This document shows, in pieces, positions 7,601 through 10,266 of a stretch of DNA of 10,266 bases (the stretch's first letter is position 1; the number at the start of each line of letters is the position of its first letter). A program made the position numbers and the translations under genes. The notes below the pieces were generated by a model. It ran no database searches, was not told the DNA's origin, and worked only from the letters and a program-made list of their open reading frames with translations. The stretch comes from Thoreauomyces humboldtii (Eukaryota; Chytridiomycota; Chytridiomycetes; Spizellomycetales; Powellomycetaceae), in assembly GCA_027596035.1 (NCBI GenBank), contig JADGJA010000815.1:1-10266 (forward strand), given 5' to 3'.

Positions 7601-9936
7601 GCTCGCCAGCCTAAACCCCGAGGACCCGCTCCCAGCCCTCGGAGCCTTCCCAAGCGCAGTCCATCCCAAGCAGATCGAGGAAGTTGGAAACGCCCTCGGA
7701 TACGAGACGCTCGTTGCCCCGAGTGTCACCGACGCCGGCACCTGCGACGTAACGTTCTTGGACACCCAAGCGACCCATGACGGTTGCAAGCTATGCCGGG
7801 CCCAGGGCTTCGACAGCTTTTTTGAGCCGAAAGCGTGGACCAGCTACACGAACGACCCTCGCTCCCGTGCGAACTCGGAGCTCAAGACGGCGCTCAGGAC
7901 CTTCGCCGCCTCCAGGCTCCCGACCTATATGGTCCCGTCGGTGTTCGAGATCCTGCATTCGATCCCGCTGACCCCGAACGGCAAGACAGACTACCGCGCG
8001 CTTCCCTCTGTCGAGCTGCCTACCGCAAAGTCTACATCGCCGGCGGCGGGCGCCGACACGAAAGAGACGCTGCGGAACCTGTGGCGCGAGCTGCTTCATG
8101 TTGATGAGATCGCTGACAGTGCGAACTGGTTCAACCTTGGCGGCCACTCTCTGCTCAGTGTTCAGATGAAAGCCGAGATCCTTCGACGAATGGACGTTCC
8201 AATCTCCCTGAAAGTCGTGTTGGAGTACCCGGTCTTCCGAGACCTTCTGGTCCGGGTTCAGACTCTGCGCGGCGCTGATACGACTGTAAGTGAGCTTTCG
8301 GGGTACAGACGATGGCACCCACATGATCGCTCAACTGAGCACGCGATTGTTCTTCCTTCGAGCAGACCACGGTGGAAGTCGAACCGACCATCTACCCCGT
8401 GGGTCGTCTTTCTCGCATCCCCGTCTCCAGTCAACAGGAGCGCATGCTCCATCAAGCGGCGTCAACGTCGACCTCCATTGACAACGTCACGAGCGTACAG
8501 CGGTGGCGCTCCGGAGACGTTAACCTAGACGCTTTGGGACTTGCCCTGCTGCATCTTATTGAGCGACACGAAGTTTTGAGGACTATTTACACCAAGGGAC
8601 ACGATGGTCGCTACGAACAGACCATCGTACCTCTCGAGCTGACCGGATCAATCGTCAAATATAAGGTAGGAGGATGTCGCAATCATTTTTTTTGGGTCAA
8701 TTACTGACAGTTTGATCCCAGGCGCAACGAAAGAGCAGTACCACCGAAGTTGTGCGAGCAAAGATTGACAAGTTCCGTCAGCGAGCGTTCGACCTTGAGG
8801 CAGAAGTGGCTATTCGCATTCTGATCATTGAGTCGACGGACGGGCAAACGACGATGGCAATGTGCATCCACCACATTGCGTCGGACGAGATGTCGCTCCG
8901 GATCTGGATTGACGAGCTTTCGTCGATGTACTCTGAGTATTTCGATCACAGCGGCAACAGCGATGAGACATTGCGGACTCTGCCGATACAATACGCGGAT
9001 TATTCAGCGGCCGAAACTTCTCTGCGCGACGAGTGCGAGCGCGTCGCCTACTGGAAGAGCTATCTTGCCGACCCGCCTGCGAGGCTTCGCCTTTCCGGCC
9101 GGAAGCAGATCAAGGCGTCGCGCGACTTCCCTACCGCCGGAGTCGTGGCGAAGACCATTCCGAACGGTCCGCAGGGTCTTTCTCGGGCCGCCGCGAGCCT
9201 CGGCGTGTCGCCTTTCACCCTGGCGCTGTCGTGTTTCCACGCGTTCTTGCATACGGTGGACGGATCCGGCGACGTCATTGTCGGCATCCCCATCACCCAG
9301 CGCACGCCTGAAGTCGACGGCGTATTTGGATTCTTCTCCAACCCCATCCCGACCCGGACAAAGCGGAGCGCCATCTCCCGACAGACCGACATCGAGGCCA
9401 TCCTCCCACAGGTGCTGAGCGGCATCCGGAACGGACAGGATCAACACATCCCTCTTGAGGACCTCCTGGCGCTGCACGCCACCTCTTTCCAGCCCGGGGC
9501 CGTCCATCGACGACCGTCCGCCCGCCCAAGCCACTGCCACCCTCTCTTCCAATCCTTCTTCGTGTACGGTGAGCAGGACCTGCCCAACCTGCGTCTCGGG
9601 TCGGTTGTCTCGGACACGGACATCGTGCCGTCGCCCTGGACGCGATGGGACCTTGCGTGCCTCATGATCAACAAGGGTCGGGACGGTCTCCAGGTGGCGT
9701 TCGAGTACAACGCCGAGGCGTTCGTGCCCGGCGTCGTGCAAGCGTTCCTGGATCGCTTCTGCAAGTTCCTGATGGACGCCTTCGAGCGCGACTCCCCTGC
9801 GACGGTGCCACGAAGCGTCGTGTCGCTCGGGGCGAGACCGGCATCGCCTGTGCCGCGCGCGTCGTGGCAGCGCTCGTCTCGCCGCACTACCACTTTCATG
9901 GTGCCGAGTTCCAGAAAGAATAAATGGGTGATCTGA
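4627..9936 (+). CDS. single-module N-methylating non-ribosomal peptide synthetase (A-nMT-T-C)
   Basis: Predicted 1522-residue NRPS. Exons: 4627-4659, 4742-4966, 5028-5267, 5336-5735, 5814-5997, 6058-6221, 6284-6563, 6623-6797, 6862-7010, 7082-8285, 8366-8665, 8722-9936. The eleven introns are 56-82 nt, and all junctions keep frame and rebuild core motifs (for example TS|GSTG, NSY|GPAEAT, GV|DFSQG). Domains: adenylation from residue 8; an N-methyltransferase inserted between A8 and A10 (about 470-845); A10 at 916-925; carrier domain with Ser973; terminal condensation domain about 1036-1475. There is no initial C domain and no thioesterase, reductase or second module. The ATG at 4627 puts only a few residues before the usual FxxQ start of the A domain. 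An in-frame ATG at 4372 would add 85 residues without recognisable homology and is less likely. The 43-residue tail after the C domain is not family-like. Likely role: activate and N-methylate one amino acid, then condense, oligomerise or release it. The product is unknown. Confidence 0.92.
4651..6444 (+). other. NRPS adenylation domain, core part (A1-A8)
   Basis: This domain loads an amino acid as an aminoacyl-AMP and then onto the carrier. Seen motifs: A3 [10 protein letters not shown] (residues 165-174), FDVSVFEW (A4), NSYGPAEAT (A5, 297-305), YNTGD (A7, 383-387) and [20 protein letters not shown] (A8, 402-421). Alignment by eye to GrsA gives the ten-position pocket code D-V-F-L-V-G-S-I-L-K. 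Asp at the first position and Lys in A10 are the residues that hold the alpha-amino and carboxyl groups, so an alpha-amino acid is expected. The rest of the pocket is mostly hydrophobic, suggesting an aliphatic or aromatic side chain. I recognise no exact match to a known code, so the substrate is left open. Confidence 0.88.
6445..7770 (+). other. NRPS-embedded N-methyltransferase domain
   Basis: SAM-dependent domain inserted between A8 and A10, the place used by N-methylating modules such as those of the enniatin and cyclosporin synthetases. Seen: [10 protein letters not shown] (478-487), a DPTLNFKGW lead-in (502-510), EMLEWL, the SAM-binding glycine motif LEIGCGTG (544-551), YTGVDFS (564-570) and [10 protein letters not shown], with a later region resembling the post-MT linker (residues about 770-845). 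It is broken by introns 6564-6622, 6798-6861 and 7011-7081. All expected motifs are present, so the domain should be active, methylating the amino group of the carrier-bound amino acid. Confidence 0.88.
7890..8240 (+). other. A-domain C-terminal lobe (A9-A10) and carrier (T/PCP) domain
   Basis: After the methyltransferase insert the A domain resumes with [10 protein letters not shown] (A9) and [10 protein letters not shown] (A10, Lys918 catalytic). The carrier domain follows, with the phosphopantetheine motif [10 protein letters not shown], where Ser973 (codon 8148-8150) is the attachment site. Only one carrier domain is present, unlike the twin carriers after the MT in cyclo-oligomer depsipeptide synthetases. 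Confidence 0.9.
8400..9796 (+). other. C-terminal NRPS condensation domain
   Basis: Condensation domain of about 440 residues interrupted by intron 8666-8721. Motifs: SSQQERML (C1-like, 1039-1046), RHEVLRTIY (C2), HHIASDEMS (C3, catalytic second His at 1169), IQYADYS (C4), [13 protein letters not shown] (C5-like) and [10 protein letters not shown]. The HHxxxD core is intact; Glu replaces the usual Gly after Asp1173. As the last domain it would act on the aminoacyl or peptidyl carrier of the same protein, either releasing by cyclisation or with a free acceptor, or joining units between copies of the enzyme. Confidence 0.85.
9919..9924 (+). terminator. possible poly(A) signal overlapping the NRPS stop region
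   Basis: AATAAA occurs 12 nt before the end of the NRPS reading frame, inside the coding sequence. This would place cleavage near or just after the stop at 9934-9936, leaving a very short 3' UTR. It may be coincidental. Confidence 0.25.
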
Positions 9937-10266
9937 TAGACCTTCAGAATACAGTTTAAATTCCGGACAGTACTAGCGCGCTTCCAGGTGGGAGCATCTC
10001 CAGTCGGGCGGCCTGACCTTTAGCCTATCAAACAGATTGGAGAGAAACGTCTAGGGACAGCCGCCGCGCTACCGCTTTGCCACTGGGCAGAACAGCCGAC
10101 GGACTGACGTAGAGATGGCGGAAGACTCTATTACGTATGCTCCCGTGTGATACGCCTCTCTTTAACTATCCAAATTCCCACGTAGTCACCCCCCTTCTGA
10201 ATCCCTCACTTCACTGTCGAGCACCTGGTCTCCGACCCTCCCTGCTGTGCCTCGGCTTCCCCTGCT
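9937..10266. other. non-coding flank downstream of the NRPS; no gene seen
   Basis: The 330 nt after the NRPS stop hold no reading frame with recognisable homology, no continuation of an NRPS module in any frame, and no tRNA-like structure found by eye. The last 100 nt are pyrimidine-rich (runs of CCTCCC/CTTCCCC type), as often seen just upstream of fungal transcription starts, so this may be the promoter of a gene beyond the window. Confidence 0.5.

Noticed and set aside
7791..8324. 177-codon minus-strand open frame opposite the carrier domain
   Set aside because: It is antisense to the A10 and LGGHSL motifs and has no recognisable homology.
8869..8889. Inactive condensation domain because Glu replaces Gly in HHxxxDG
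   Set aside because: Both His residues and the Asp are present, and variation at the final Gly is known in active C domains, so inactivity cannot be claimed.
9004..9741. 245-codon minus-strand open frame opposite the C domain
   Set aside because: It is antisense to a well-supported condensation domain, is Arg/Gly-rich with no recognisable motif, and is explained by high GC at third positions.
10060..10110. Possible tRNA-like or CRISPR-like structure in the 3' flank
   Set aside because: No cloverleaf, B-box or repeated units could be found by eye, and CRISPR arrays are not expected in fungi.
9937..10266. A second NRPS module or thioesterase after the C domain
   Set aside because: No frame in the remaining sequence shows A, T, TE or reductase motifs, so within this window the enzyme ends at the C domain.

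Overview
The window is nuclear DNA from a fungus, most likely a basidiomycete. Three genes are broken by 19 short introns (56 to 83 nt). All have GT-AG ends that restore conserved protein motifs in frame. Eleven introns in one NRPS gene is far denser than is usual in ascomycetes. The basidiomycete call rests on this intron density alone and is tentative.

Layout: (1) 43-1515, plus strand, 3 exons: a covalent-flavin amine oxidase of the sarcosine / fructosyl-amino-acid / pipecolate oxidase family. (2) 1516-1731: convergent intergenic spacer with a perfect 10-bp inverted repeat and a polyadenylation signal for the opposite strand. (3) 1732-3997, minus strand, 7 exons: a half-size ABCG transporter of 617 residues with all ATPase motifs intact. 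(4) 3998-4626: a divergent, probably shared promoter with a palindrome and short repeats. (5) 4627-9936, plus strand, 12 exons: a 1522-residue non-ribosomal peptide synthetase with order A - N-methyltransferase - T - C. (6) 9937-10266: no gene seen, probably the 3' flank and/or the promoter of a neighbour.

Together this looks like a compact biosynthetic gene cluster. The NRPS would activate one amino acid, N-methylate it on the carrier domain, and condense or release it with its terminal C domain. The oxidase belongs to a family that oxidises secondary (often N-methyl) amines, so the N-methylated unit or a product made from it is a natural candidate substrate. The ABCG pump would export the product. 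The single-module A-nMT-T-C architecture, which resembles the second half of cyclo-oligomer depsipeptide synthetases, and its pairing with an FsqB/FAOX-like oxidase are the main reasons for interest. The product is unknown. Gene models, motifs and introns were read from the sequence; pathway roles are inference.
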